Part shown: positions 33,869 through 43,520 of the stretch, piece by piece
Numbering within the stretch: the first letter of the stretch is position 1
How the letters are laid out: every line of letters begins with the position of its first letter
Origin: an uncultured Burkholderiales bacterium
GTDB taxonomy: Bacteria > Pseudomonadota > Gammaproteobacteria > Burkholderiales > Burkholderiaceae_C
Direction of reading: 5' to 3'
Assembly (NCBI GenBank): GCA_903871545.1
Contig: CAIQHG010000001.1
Coordinates: forward strand, 1 to 58,250
DNA: 58,250 bases
Made by a program: the position numbers and the translations under genes
The notes under the pieces: model-generated
What the model was told of the DNA's origin: nothing
Database searches by the model: none
The model's input: the letters and a program-made list of their open reading frames with translations, nothing else

Positions 33869-35383
33869 ATGATAAACGAGCAAGACGATCTCACACCAAA
33901 CAAGGAGCCCAGTGGGTTTGATGTGAAACAAAGGCACCTCGAACAAACACCCCTGTTTGCCTCTGACGATCTGATTATTCCATCTTCCGTTCGCAATATC
34001 AAGAAATCAATCAGTGCGGTGCACTCTATCCCCACCACTAAGTTTGGTAGCCCACTCAACACCAGACGCCTCTTTGACGCATGTATCTTGGCCGCGCAAA
34101 TTGATTTTAAAAGCAGGCGCGACATCACGATTGAAAAAATAACCAAAGAACGCGTCTCCCCCCAGTTTGAGATACAGATTAAAGACCTCGCCAATTTGGC
34201 CGGCATCCCCGGTAAAAACTACCAGCGCATCTACGACGATCTTGACTCCTTGTACGAACTCTCCATGAAGTGGAACGTCATCGGAGATGATGACGAGGTG
34301 ATTTGGGAGAAGAAAAGTCATTTCCTCTCAAGCCTTGGTATAGGAAAAGGGCCCAAGAAGGGGGTCGTTCAGTTCTCAATCGATCCAGAGGTGCTCACCA
34401 TCATCTTAGAGCCCAAGACCTGGGCATCCCTCAGCCTTCAAGTCCTGCACAGCCTTAAATCAGCCGCAGCCTACGCCCTTTATCAAAACACATTTAGATA
34501 CATTAACACCCACCAAAAAGTTACCGCCTCGCTGCCAACCGCCACTTGGATCCAGTTGATGCTTGGCCCCTCTCGGTTCGTTAAAACAGATCCCAAAACC
34601 AAAGAGACCAAAATAGATTACAAAGAGTTCAAACGCTCTTATCTCATCCCCGCCGTGGCAGAAATAAACTCCTGCCCAGCCCTTCATTACACCATTGAGC
34701 TTAAAGAGCGTAAGGCCGGTAACCGAGTCACACAACTGCAGTTCCAATTTGTCCAAAAGGTACAAGAGAGTCTTGATCTGCCTGTGACCTGGGGAGATGA
34801 AACGCTCAAAATACTTAAAGACCAAATTGGCCTTTTAGACCAAGAAATAAGTGACCTCAGTCAAGGCTTTGCATTTGAGGAGATCGTTGAGACCCTCTCT
34901 AGACTCCAGGTGCAAGAGGCGAAAATAAAAGCCAAGGGTGGGCACATCAGCTCCAAGAAAAGTTACTTTAAAGGGATACTGCAAAATATAACGGCCCTGC
35001 GTGAGAACAAAATGTCAGAGCAACAACTCTCCGAGGTCGTCGCCTCCAAAGAGGCAGAGGAGGGCGCCGAGCGAAGAAAGGCCAAGCAGTTAATTGCGTT
35101 TGCTGAGCACCAATTAAAAGTTTTTATAACTCGCCTGTTTGAGCTATCAAGGGATGAGCAAGAAGGGTGGTTCGCTTTGTTTGAGAAATCTGAACTAGGA
35201 CGAAAATCCCTAACCCTTCAATACATTCACAAAGGGTGGACCCCTCAAAATGTGTTTCTCCTTAGAATGCTCCTTAGCTGGGCCCTCAAAGAAGCACCAG
35301 ATTTGGAGGCTATATTGCTTCGGTATCCACAAGACCGCACGATCGAAGACTGGGCGTTATGGACGTTAGAAAATGCTCAGTAA
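33869..35383 (+). CDS. Rep_3-family plasmid replication initiator
   Basis: A 504-residue initiator of the Rep_3 (RepB/RepE/Pi) family, which binds iterons and opens the origin for DnaB loading. The two winged-helix domains span about 65-300: RRLFDACILAAQIDF, the PQFEIQIKDLANLAGI and NYQRIYDDLDSLYELSMKWN helices, HSLKSAAAYALYQNTFRYIN, then YKEFKRSYLIPAVAEINSC and the GNRVTQLQFQF strand that closes the domain. Residues 300-504 are an extra C-terminal part not found in short members, with a charged segment SKEAEEGAERRKAKQ. ATG at 33869 has no strong ribosome binding site. Four iterons lie just upstream. It is a second initiator in the window, distinct from the TrfA-type one. Confidence 0.9.
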   Translation: MINEQDDLTPNKEPSGFDVKQRHLEQTPLFASDDLIIPSSVRNIKKSISAVHSIPTTKFGSPLNTRRLFDACILAAQIDFKSRRDITIEKITKERVSPQFEIQIKDLANLAGIPGKNYQRIYDDLDSLYELSMKWNVIGDDDEVIWEKKSHFLSSLGIGKGPKKGVVQFSIDPEVLTIILEPKTWASLSLQVLHSLKSAAAYALYQNTFRYINTHQKVTASLPTATWIQLMLGPSRFVKTDPKTKETKIDYKEFKRSYLIPAVAEINSCPALHYTIELKERKAGNRVTQLQFQFVQKVQESLDLPVTWGDETLKILKDQIGLLDQEISDLSQGFAFEEIVETLSRLQVQEAKIKAKGGHISSKKSYFKGILQNITALRENKMSEQQLSEVVASKEAEEGAERRKAKQLIAFAEHQLKVFITRLFELSRDEQEGWFALFEKSELGRKSLTLQYIHKGWTPQNVFLLRMLLSWALKEAPDLEAILLRYPQDRTIEDWALWTLENAQ

Positions 35384-35430
35384 CGCGTTACCTCAGATTT
35401 ACGCAAATAAAACTTGGTAATGATTTAGGA

Positions 35431-35466
35431 GATTTGAGGGAGATATATCCCTCTCAAATTTTTATT
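35431..35466. terminator. Bidirectional terminator between rep and the response regulator
   Basis: TTTGAGGGA pairs with TCCCTCTCAAA (with a small bulge) around a GATATA loop and runs into TTTTTATTT. It lies between the convergent rep and response-regulator genes. Confidence 0.7.
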
Positions 35467-36391
35467 TAATAAATGTGTTTGCCACTGATGCCGCAGCGGT
35501 TCTCGTCTCTACACCTAGCTTAACAAAAATGTGTTCCAGATGCTTATTGACTGTTCGTGGACTCATGCCTAAGATATCCCCAATGTCACGATTTGTTTTA
35601 CCTTTGGCAATCCACGAGAGGACCTCAGTCTCGCGGGGAGTGAGATTGACAGAAGAGAGGAAAAACTTTGATTCAGTATCAAAAAGTTTTTTCTTTTCTA
35701 ATTGTTCTGACTGAGAAACAACAGATAAAAGTATGGTTACTTCAGAAAGCCCACTTTCCCCTAAGAACTGGGCGACTAAATGTTGATTATTAGGCAATAA
35801 GGATTGAATGTGAACAAAGCGTTCGGCAGACACCAACCACTCTAATTGCTGTGATTGATTTAAATCGTCTGGGAAAGCTGCTTGTAACCATTTGTATGCC
35901 TGCGGAGATCGCCAAGCAACTCTGCGCTTGTTATCAAGAACCACAATGCCCCTGTCTCCAATATCAACAGCCTCCCTTGCTTGGCGCATCACACGCGCAT
36001 TGTTAACGTGCGTGGAAAGACGCGCTAAAACCTCAGGAATCCGCAGAGGTTTTACGACGTAGTCCACTCCTCCACTTGAAAAGCCTTCCACAATCTGTTC
36101 TGTTTCAGATAATCCTGTCATAAAAATTATAGGAATATGAGACCAGTGGGGGGTTCTCTTGATCTGCCTGCATAGCTCAAAACCATTAATTCCAGGCATG
36201 ATGGCATCAAGTAATATCCCGTCTGGCACGGCAACTTCAAGTCGTTGTAGTGCTTCTAGCGCATCTTTAGCGATAATTACTGTGTATTCTTCGCTAGCAA
36301 GAGCGTCACAAAGCAAGCGCAACGTATCAATCGCATCATCAATGATGAGAATTACACGCTTAGGGGGCATTTCAGTAGCTTCTTCAGTCAT
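35462..36391 (-). CDS. Response regulator, REC plus LuxR-type HTH
   Basis: A 309-residue regulator. The receiver domain (about 12-130) has the acidic pair D18/D19, phosphoacceptor D62 (LLDAIMPG) and K114 (VVKPLR). A PAS-like middle (about 135-235) is followed by a LuxR/FixJ-type helix-turn-helix: LTPRETEVLSWIAKGKTNRDIGDILGMSPRTVNKHLEHIFVKLGV. It overlaps the kinase gene by eight bases (36384-36391), so the two are a pair. It most likely activates the divergent urt-fmd-ami operon when urea or amides are sensed. Confidence 0.92.
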   Translation of the reverse strand: MTEEATEMPPKRVILIIDDAIDTLRLLCDALASEEYTVIIAKDALEALQRLEVAVPDGILLDAIMPGINGFELCRQIKRTPHWSHIPIIFMTGLSETEQIVEGFSSGGVDYVVKPLRIPEVLARLSTHVNNARVMRQAREAVDIGDRGIVVLDNKRRVAWRSPQAYKWLQAAFPDDLNQSQQLEWLVSAERFVHIQSLLPNNQHLVAQFLGESGLSEVTILLSVVSQSEQLEKKKLFDTESKFFLSSVNLTPRETEVLSWIAKGKTNRDIGDILGMSPRTVNKHLEHIFVKLGVETRTAAASVANTFIK

Positions 36392-39300
36392 CTTGTATTT
36401 CTAATTTTTTCTCATATGATTCCAATAAAGCTATAAGCTTTTCAAGTAAACCATCAAAATTAAAATTGTCTGCATCTGTTTGTAGTAAATTAATTAACTG
36501 AGATTGCGATTGAAAATCAATTCTTGATTGGCGAAGTAGGTCTCGAATTGCCCCCCCCTGTCCTTGTTTCGCAAATCTTATCAATTTTTCAATGTGTGAT
36601 AGCCATAAAGTTGAATCATCTTTACCATTAGGAAGGGGGAACTCAGTAATAGATTGAATGCCTGAATTTACTAAGGTACTTGCATCTGAAGAAGTAGGTA
36701 GAGTCTTCATCAGATGGGGATTATTATCTCTAAGCCACTCAATCTCTAATGATTTAGCTATAGCGCTAAGTAGCTCAGACTCGGAAGTGGGTTTCCCAAT
36801 GAAACCTTGGCAGTGTAATTTTTCGTACTGATCAGATCTCATATCGAATAAATTGGCTGAAACGATCAAGACGGGAAGCTCTTTTGATGAATAAATGGTT
36901 CTAAGTGTTTTTAAGGTCTCCCACCCGTCAAGATCATCCATGGTGAGATCTAGTAAAACAAGATCAGGCTTCGAGAGTTTGGCAATATCAATGCATTCTC
37001 TACCACTCGCGGCCTCTTTGATGATAAAGCCCAATGGCAACAGCATACCTGCTAATAACTGTCGCTGCAGCGTCTGATCATCAACTACCAATAGAGTTCG
37101 CTTCCTGCCAATATAACCAATTATTGGTTTGAGTGAGGTTAATTGCTGGTCATCCCAACTCGGGTCGGGCGTGATGCTAGGTAAATAAAGTTGAAGCGTA
37201 AAACTTGTTCCTGATCCTAAAGAACTTTCAACTTGTAAATTACCCCCCATTAATTTTGTGAGTAGCAACGTGATCGTAAGTCCCAAACCAGTTCCTGTCT
37301 CTTTAGATTTTCGACCTGCCGAGCCTCTCTCAAATGGGAAAAATATTCTCTCTAAATCGTGGGCATCTATACCCATGCCTGTATCCTGGACTTCAATCTT
37401 GGTAACGTGCTGGGAAAAATCAAAGTTTAATTTGATTTCGCCATTTTCTGAAAATTTAACTGCATTCGTTAGTAGATTAATGAGTATCTGTCTTAGCCAT
37501 TTGGGATCAATACGAATCCATTCAGGCATATTTCCGTAGATGTTTGTAGATAATCTTAATCCCTTAGCCTCTACCTGCGGTCTCATCATTTGGTCGATTT
37601 GGTCTATGAAGTTGCGAAATTTAACGGGAGATCTATCAAGTCGCAATCGACCAGCCTCTATTCGGGCAAGTTCAAGTGACTCATCAATCAATCCCTGCAT
37701 GTGTTGTCCACTTTGTCTAATGGTTTCTAGCGTTTCCCTTGTCCATGCATCAACTGAGTTGCTTTTTAGTAATATCTGTGCATATCCAAGGATGGTATTT
37801 AAAGGTGAGCGTAATTCATGAGTCATTCCAGCAACATAGCGTGTCTTAGCATTATTTGCCGCTTCAGCGTGCTCCTTTGCAGTTTGTAGCTCTCTATCTG
37901 TTTTATTATGTGCTTCAATTTCTTTTACAAGTAATTGATTTTGACGCTCCGATTCATCTTGGGCCAATCTCCTACTATCTGAGCTGAGAACGACCCACCA
38001 AGCACAAATGGCCGAAAATAAAGCGAGGAGAGTAAAGGACTTTAGCATTGGTGCGGCTAGATACTCTGCTGGGATAGTAAGGCTTTCTTGAATATAAACG
38101 ATGCCTAAGAGGGATGAAAAAACAAAACAAAAGGCTAATGTCACCCCAATATATTGAGCAGCTCTAAAATTAAAATGCGCAACCCAGTTAGTAGGTAAAA
38201 TTTTGAGCATCAAACGCTTAAACTGATCAACCGCCCTTGATTCAACTTTGCAGCGATCATGACAGCGGGACTCTAAAGAGCAGCATAGTGAACATATTGG
38301 CGCGGCATAAGCGACACAAGTGGCCATGTCTTCTGACTCAAACTGATTCTCACAAATCTCGCAACGAACAAGCTCTCCTGATTCCCATTTATCCTCAGGT
38401 GCTCTGGCGAGATAGTATTTTCCTTTTGTGAAAAATGCTAATAGGGGCGATATGAAGAACGCTATCAGTAAAGCAAAAATCGGGGAAAATGCTGCCAACT
38501 GTAGGCCCAACAATCCAGAATAAGCAATAAAACCTGAAATGGCTGCTATAAACATTGCCCCCATGCCGACGGGATTGAAATCATATAAATAGGCTCTTCT
38601 AAACTCGATACCAGGAGGACTCCACCCCATTGGTTTATTGATGACTAGATCTGCCGTCAATGCACCTATCCATGCAATCGCTACGTTACTGTATATTGCA
38701 AGCACCTTTTCTAGAGCTCCAAAGACACCCATGACCATCAAAAGAGTGGCGATCCCTACATTAAACACGAGCCATACAACACGTCCCGGGTGACTTCGTG
38801 TTAGTCTTGCAAAAAAATTAGACCATGCCAATGAACCCGCATATGCGTTAGTAATATTTATTTTTACTTGTGATAAAACTACAAATATTACCGTCATCAA
38901 TATCGCAAGTCCTGGTTTCCCAATCACCTGTGTAAATCCAGCTAAATACATTTGAGTTGGCTCTGTTACCCTATCTGCATTTACCTCAAATTGAAGAGCA
39001 GCAAATGCTAAAAAAGCCCCGCCGAACATTTTGAGCATTCCCATGAATATCCATCCTGGACCTGCTAACAACACTGCAGTCCACCAACGTTTTTGATTTT
39101 CTGCTCTCTGAACGGGTAGAAATCTAAGAAAATCGATTTGCTCACCAATTTGAACAACTAATGAAAAACCTACCCCTGCAGCGGCGCCAAACATGACCGG
39201 ATCAAAATTGCTAGAGCCGCTGCGGATCCCCGAAAGACTTGAGAACTCGGTGAATAAATGCGGCTCATTCACAGCTATCCAAACAAAAGGTAATATCATT

Positions 39301-39863
39301 AAGAATAGCCATGGCCACTGGGTCCAAAGTTGTAGCTTCGAGATCATCGTAATACCGCGTATTGCAAGGGGTAAAACTAAGAATGAGGAGATCAAATAGC
39401 ACACTGTTATTGACATACCTATTGCCATTTGCAATGCAAGAGCCATGATTGCTGCCTCTAAGGCGAAAAATATAAAGGTAAATATTGCGTAAATGAGCGA
39501 GGTAATTGTTGATCCTAAGTAGCCAAAGCTTGCGCCACGTGTTAACAAATCTAGGTCAAGTCCGTACTTAGCTGCGTAATAAGCTATCGGTAGGCCAGTC
39601 AAAAAAATGACCAAACCAACTAGCGCAATAGCCCACATTGCGTTACTAAATCCATAATTGATAGCGATTACACCGCCTATCGCTTCAAGCGCTAGAAATG
39701 ACAATGAGCCAAATGCAGTATTTGCTACTCTAAATTCACTCCATTTTCTGTAACTCTTAGGTGTATAGCGAAGGGCATAGTCCTCCATAGTCTCGTCGGC
39801 AACCCAAGAGTTGTAGTCACGTCGAAACTTAAAAATAGTTTGAGTCGTAGGAGTAGTTGACAT
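36384..39863 (-). CDS. Hybrid histidine kinase with NCS1 permease-like sensor domain
   Basis: A 1159-residue membrane kinase. Residues 1-480 are an NCS1 (cytosine/purine/allantoin permease) fold with twelve or so helices, opening FKFRRDYNSWVADETMEDYALRYTP. Residues 501-538 form a cysteine-rich knot (C501, C504, C516, C524, C527, C528, C534, C538). After two more membrane segments (about 570-625) and a coiled stretch comes a HisKA domain with H682 (MTHELRSPLN), a HATPase domain (N800, DTGMGID at 827-833, GTGLGL) and a receiver (D928/D929, D972, K1024). No typical HPt motif closes the tail. It is transcribed before its response regulator and diverges from the urea/amide operon, so it probably senses urea, formamide or a related solute through the permease fold. 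Confidence 0.92.
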   Translation of the reverse strand: MSTTPTTQTIFKFRRDYNSWVADETMEDYALRYTPKSYRKWSEFRVANTAFGSLSFLALEAIGGVIAINYGFSNAMWAIALVGLVIFLTGLPIAYYAAKYGLDLDLLTRGASFGYLGSTITSLIYAIFTFIFFALEAAIMALALQMAIGMSITVCYLISSFLVLPLAIRGITMISKLQLWTQWPWLFLMILPFVWIAVNEPHLFTEFSSLSGIRSGSSNFDPVMFGAAAGVGFSLVVQIGEQIDFLRFLPVQRAENQKRWWTAVLLAGPGWIFMGMLKMFGGAFLAFAALQFEVNADRVTEPTQMYLAGFTQVIGKPGLAILMTVIFVVLSQVKINITNAYAGSLAWSNFFARLTRSHPGRVVWLVFNVGIATLLMVMGVFGALEKVLAIYSNVAIAWIGALTADLVINKPMGWSPPGIEFRRAYLYDFNPVGMGAMFIAAISGFIAYSGLLGLQLAAFSPIFALLIAFFISPLLAFFTKGKYYLARAPEDKWESGELVRCEICENQFESEDMATCVAYAAPICSLCCSLESRCHDRCKVESRAVDQFKRLMLKILPTNWVAHFNFRAAQYIGVTLAFCFVFSSLLGIVYIQESLTIPAEYLAAPMLKSFTLLALFSAICAWWVVLSSDSRRLAQDESERQNQLLVKEIEAHNKTDRELQTAKEHAEAANNAKTRYVAGMTHELRSPLNTILGYAQILLKSNSVDAWTRETLETIRQSGQHMQGLIDESLELARIEAGRLRLDRSPVKFRNFIDQIDQMMRPQVEAKGLRLSTNIYGNMPEWIRIDPKWLRQILINLLTNAVKFSENGEIKLNFDFSQHVTKIEVQDTGMGIDAHDLERIFFPFERGSAGRKSKETGTGLGLTITLLLTKLMGGNLQVESSLGSGTSFTLQLYLPSITPDPSWDDQQLTSLKPIIGYIGRKRTLLVVDDQTLQRQLLAGMLLPLGFIIKEAASGRECIDIAKLSKPDLVLLDLTMDDLDGWETLKTLRTIYSSKELPVLIVSANLFDMRSDQYEKLHCQGFIGKPTSESELLSAIAKSLEIEWLRDNNPHLMKTLPTSSDASTLVNSGIQSITEFPLPNGKDDSTLWLSHIEKLIRFAKQGQGGAIRDLLRQSRIDFQSQSQLINLLQTDADNFNFDGLLEKLIALLESYEKKLEIQDD

Positions 39864-39913
39864 TTAAATCCTGCACGCGGGACTGATACCCCATTTTAGT
39901 TAGCAAGAACTGG

Positions 39914-39929
39914 GCACGAGACTTCGTGC
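39914..39929. promoter_or_regulatory. Inverted repeat between kinase and urtA
   Basis: GCACGA-GACT-TCGTGC, a perfect repeat with a four-base centre in the 253-base divergent promoter region. It is a candidate site for the LuxR-type response regulator. The rest of the region (39864-40116) shows no gene. Confidence 0.45.
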
Positions 39930-40116
39930 GAAATCCAAGCTTAACTCCCGCTAATGGTGCGTGTGCCTAATTATTCCCAAAAAAGTGCATTGATAAAAGT
40001 AGGGCATGTGCGTTAAATGACTTATTTCAGATATACGTCATTGATCCTAAGATTCACTCAGCCCGGCATAACTGCCGATCCTTTATAAGTCCATTCTCTG
40101 TAATTAGGAGTTTCTT

Positions 40117-41385
40117 ATGTCTCAAGAATTTAGTGATGCTAAAAATAAGCTTGTTTCAACTGAGCTGAGCCGACGCAATATTTTGCAAACTATTGGTGCC
40201 GCGTCTCTCGCGGGTGTATCTTCGTGGTCATTTGGTGCTGAGTCAACCGCCTCAATAAATACGACTAAATTAGCAGTTACTGATACTGAAGTTATTGTTG
40301 GACAATTACATTCGTCCACCGGCACTATGGCAATTTCAGAGACAGGTGCTATCCAGGCAGAACAACTCGCGATTGATGAGATAAACGCAATGGGTGGTGT
40401 CTTAGGTCGTAAGATCAAAGTTATTAAAGAGGACGGCGCATCAGATTGGCCAACATTTGCGGAAAAGGCAAAAAAATTACTAATTAATGACCATTGCGCA
40501 GCAGTATTTGGTTGCTGGACTTCAGCTTCTCGTAAAGCAGTATTGCCAGTTTTTGAAAAAGAAAATGGACTCCTGTACTATCCAACTTTCTATGAAGGTC
40601 TGGAGCAATCCAAAAATGTTTTCTATACGGGACAAGAGGCTACACAACAAATCTTATATAGCTTAGATTGGGCAAAGACCGAGAAAAAGGCAAAAACATA
40701 CTTCTTGGTTGGGTCTGACTACATCTGGCCACGCACTTCGATGAAGATTGCGCGTAAGCATATTGAGAACTTCCAAAAGGGTTCAGTTGTCGGTGAAGAA
40801 TACTACCCCTTAGGAAGCACAAACTTTGGATCCTTGATGAATAAGATCAAGGTTGCCAAGCCAGACTGTATCTTCGCTGCAGTAGTTGGTGGTTCTAACG
40901 TTGCTTTTTACAAAGCGTTAAAGGCCGCTGGTATCACTGGGGCTAAACAACTACTCGTTACTTTAGCTGTGACGGAGGACGAAATGACTGGAGTTGGAGG
41001 TGACAACTTTGCGGGCTTTTACTCATCCATGAAGTATTTCCAAACATTAGACAACGCTAATAATAAGAAATTTGTTGCTGCTTTCAAAGCTAAATACGGC
41101 AAGGACGCAGTTATTGGTGATGTGACACAAGCGGGCTACCTTGGCCCTTGGCTGTGGAAAGCGGCCTGCGAAAAAGCAAAGAGCTTTGATGTGGATAAGG
41201 TCGTTGCCGCTTCCCCTGATATCGAGTTGAAAACTGCTCCTGAAGGGTACGTAAAACTTGATGCCAACCATCATCTATGGAGTAAGTCCCGTATTGCTAT
41301 GGGTATGCCAGACGGAACATTTAAAGTTGTCTCGGAGTCGCCTGAGTTGATCAAACCTGATCCATTCCCTAAAGGTTATCAATAA
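40117..41385 (+). CDS. urtA: Urea/short-chain amide ABC transporter substrate-binding protein
   Basis: A 422-residue periplasmic binding protein of the UrtA/FmdD/AmiC group. A twin-arginine signal is visible (SRRNILQTIGAASLAGVSSW, residues 18-37), as in many UrtA proteins, so export is probably by Tat. The binding core begins VIVGQLHSSTGTMAISETGAIQAEQLAIDEINAMGGVLGRKI, and the TSASRKAVLPVFEKENGLLYYPTFYEGLE block is typical. It supplies urea or short amides to UrtBCDE. A good AGGAG lies before the ATG. Confidence 0.93.
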   Translation: MSQEFSDAKNKLVSTELSRRNILQTIGAASLAGVSSWSFGAESTASINTTKLAVTDTEVIVGQLHSSTGTMAISETGAIQAEQLAIDEINAMGGVLGRKIKVIKEDGASDWPTFAEKAKKLLINDHCAAVFGCWTSASRKAVLPVFEKENGLLYYPTFYEGLEQSKNVFYTGQEATQQILYSLDWAKTEKKAKTYFLVGSDYIWPRTSMKIARKHIENFQKGSVVGEEYYPLGSTNFGSLMNKIKVAKPDCIFAAVVGGSNVAFYKALKAAGITGAKQLLVTLAVTEDEMTGVGGDNFAGFYSSMKYFQTLDNANNKKFVAAFKAKYGKDAVIGDVTQAGYLGPWLWKAACEKAKSFDVDKVVAASPDIELKTAPEGYVKLDANHHLWSKSRIAMGMPDGTFKVVSESPELIKPDPFPKGYQ

Positions 41386-41452
41386 ATTGCAATGAGTGCG
41401 GCGAGGTTACTCTCGCCGCATAGACTTTTTCTGATGGAATGGAAGCTGCAAA

Positions 41453-42367
41453 ATGAATTTCTCTGAAGTACTCAATATTGTCCTTATGCAAGGTTTTGCA
41501 GGCTTAAGTCTTTTTGCCGTTCTCCTATTAATGGGTCTTGGGTTAGCAATCATATTTGGTCAAATGGGCGTCATTAATATGGCGCACGGCGAATTTATGA
41601 CCATTGGTGCTTACACCATATATCTTGGATCACATTTGGCAGGGAATTATTTCCCACAAATAGCTCAATACTATTTCCCCTTCGCGATTGTTGCTGCTTT
41701 TGGGTTTTCATTTGTTGCCGGTTGGTTTATTGAGTGGGCCATGATACGTCACTTGTATAAACGCCCACTAGACACGTTATTAGCAACGTGGGGAGTAAGC
41801 CTTGCAATCCAACAGTGCTTTCGCTCATTTATCGGCCCCAAAGAAGTAAGTCCCAATTTGCCTGAATGGCTAATGGGATCTTGGTCGCCATCTGAGGGAT
41901 TAGATATTCCAATAAACGGAATTTTTGTCCTGTTCCTAACAATTTTGGTAACTAGCCTGGTGCTAATTGCACTTAATAAAAGTCGTTGGGGTCTAAGAGT
42001 ACGCGCAACTGTTAGTAATCGCATGATGGCTAATGCAATTGGAATTAACACTAAACATACAGACCGACTTACCTTTGCAATTGGATGTGGAATAGCTGGT
42101 ATTGCAGGTGCTGCATTCACAACGATCGGTTCTACCGGCCCAACTTCTGGCTCACTGTATATCGTTGACTCATTTTTGGTCGTCACATTTGGTGGTGCAG
42201 CAAGTTTACTGGGGACTGTGGTTTCCGCTTTTTCCATTGCGCAAACCCAATCTATTACAGAGTTTTTCTTGGCGGGTTCTATGGCTAAGGTCATAACGCT
42301 TACTTTGATAGTCCTCATTTTGATGCTGAGACCCGAGGGGTTATTCGCAAGCAAGATTCGTCGTTAG
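41453..42367 (+). CDS. urtB: Urea/amide ABC transporter permease
   Basis: A 304-residue LivH-type membrane permease. Blocks: GLGLAIIFGQMGVINMAHGEFMTIGAYT, KRPLDTLLATWGVSLAIQQCFRSF, RWGLRVRATVSNRMMANAIGINTKHTDRLTFAIGCGIAGIAGA (coupling loop) and the C-terminal LMLRPEGLFASKIRR. UrtB proteins are distinguished by GVSLALQQ-like and N-x-M-A-x-x-x-G-I-N segments, seen here. It forms the channel with UrtC, 67 bases after urtA. Confidence 0.93.
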   Translation: MNFSEVLNIVLMQGFAGLSLFAVLLLMGLGLAIIFGQMGVINMAHGEFMTIGAYTIYLGSHLAGNYFPQIAQYYFPFAIVAAFGFSFVAGWFIEWAMIRHLYKRPLDTLLATWGVSLAIQQCFRSFIGPKEVSPNLPEWLMGSWSPSEGLDIPINGIFVLFLTILVTSLVLIALNKSRWGLRVRATVSNRMMANAIGINTKHTDRLTFAIGCGIAGIAGAAFTTIGSTGPTSGSLYIVDSFLVVTFGGAASLLGTVVSAFSIAQTQSITEFFLAGSMAKVITLTLIVLILMLRPEGLFASKIRR

Positions 42368-42395
42368 TTATTGAGTGCATCTAAGGTTTGAAAAT

Positions 42396-43508
42396 ATGAT
42401 TACTTTTAAAGAGTTAATTAAAAGATATGAGCTCGGCAGCTTACTTCTTTTACTACTATTGTTAGCGGTTGTACTCCCTTTAGGTTTAGATATTTTTCGC
42501 CTTAATTTAGTGGGTAAATATCTAACCTACGCATTTGTTGCGATAGGTTTGGTGATTTTGTGGGGGTACGGCGGAGTATTGAGTCTAGGTCAAGGGATAT
42601 TTTTTGGCCTAGGGGGTTATGCAATGGCCATGTTTATGAAGCTAGAAGCTTCAGACCCTATCACCACGAAAATTCAGTCGACTCCAGGCATACCTGACTT
42701 TATGGACTGGAATCAGATCACCCAGTTGCCTGCTTTTTGGGTGCCTTTTAAAAGCCTACCGTTTTCACTTGCAACCGTGGTTGTAGTTCCAACGTTATTG
42801 GCTTTTATCGTGAGTTATGCAATGTTCAAGCGCAGAGTCGGAGGGGTCTATTTTGCCATCATCACGCAAGCTGTTGCTTTAATTTTGACGGTCTTGATTA
42901 TTGGACAACAAGGCTATACGGGCGGTGTTAATGGAATGACGGATTTAAAAACAATTTGGGGTTGGGATACTCGCACTGATGGCGCTAAATACGTCCTTTA
43001 CTATTTATGCGTTGCATTACTTATTAGCTCAATTTTATTATGTCGTTATATTCAAACATCAAAACTTGGAACCCTGCTTCTCGCAATGCGTGATAAGGAA
43101 GATAGGGTTAGATTTTCAGGGTATGACGTTGCAAGTTTTCGTATATTTACATTTTGCATAGCTGCAGCTCTATCCGGTATCGGTGGCGCCTTATTCACAC
43201 TGCAAGTTGGATTTATGTCGCCATCGTTCGTAGGTATTGTTCCATCCATTGAAATGGTTATTTTCGCTGCAGTTGGTGGCCGTATGAGTTTAGTGGGTGC
43301 TGTATACGGTACTTTGTTAGTTAATGCGGGAAAAACCTTTTTCTCAGAAAGTTTTCCTGATCTTTGGTTGTTCTTAATGGCCGGTATGTTTATTGGCGTA
43401 ACTATGGCTTTTCCACTTGGTTTGGCTGGTCTTTGGGAAACTCAAGTTAAACCATGGCTCAAGACAAAGCAAGTCTCATTAAAAATCGAAAAAGTTCTAT
43501 CAACTTAA
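42396..43508 (+). CDS. urtC: Urea/amide ABC transporter permease
   Basis: A 370-residue LivM-type permease with about nine helices. Typical UrtC features: LCLGQGIFFGLGGYAMAM-like helix (here VLSLGQGIFFGLGGYAMAMF), GVYFAIITQAVALILTVLIIGQQGYTGGVNGMTDLKTIWGW and LAMRDKEDRVRFSGYDVASFR. AAGG eight bases before the ATG at 42396 supports that start; a GTG seven codons earlier is possible. It pairs with UrtB. Confidence 0.93.
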   Translation: MITFKELIKRYELGSLLLLLLLLAVVLPLGLDIFRLNLVGKYLTYAFVAIGLVILWGYGGVLSLGQGIFFGLGGYAMAMFMKLEASDPITTKIQSTPGIPDFMDWNQITQLPAFWVPFKSLPFSLATVVVVPTLLAFIVSYAMFKRRVGGVYFAIITQAVALILTVLIIGQQGYTGGVNGMTDLKTIWGWDTRTDGAKYVLYYLCVALLISSILLCRYIQTSKLGTLLLAMRDKEDRVRFSGYDVASFRIFTFCIAAALSGIGGALFTLQVGFMSPSFVGIVPSIEMVIFAAVGGRMSLVGAVYGTLLVNAGKTFFSESFPDLWLFLMAGMFIGVTMAFPLGLAGLWETQVKPWLKTKQVSLKIEKVLST

Positions 43509-43520
43509 CCGGAATTCAAA

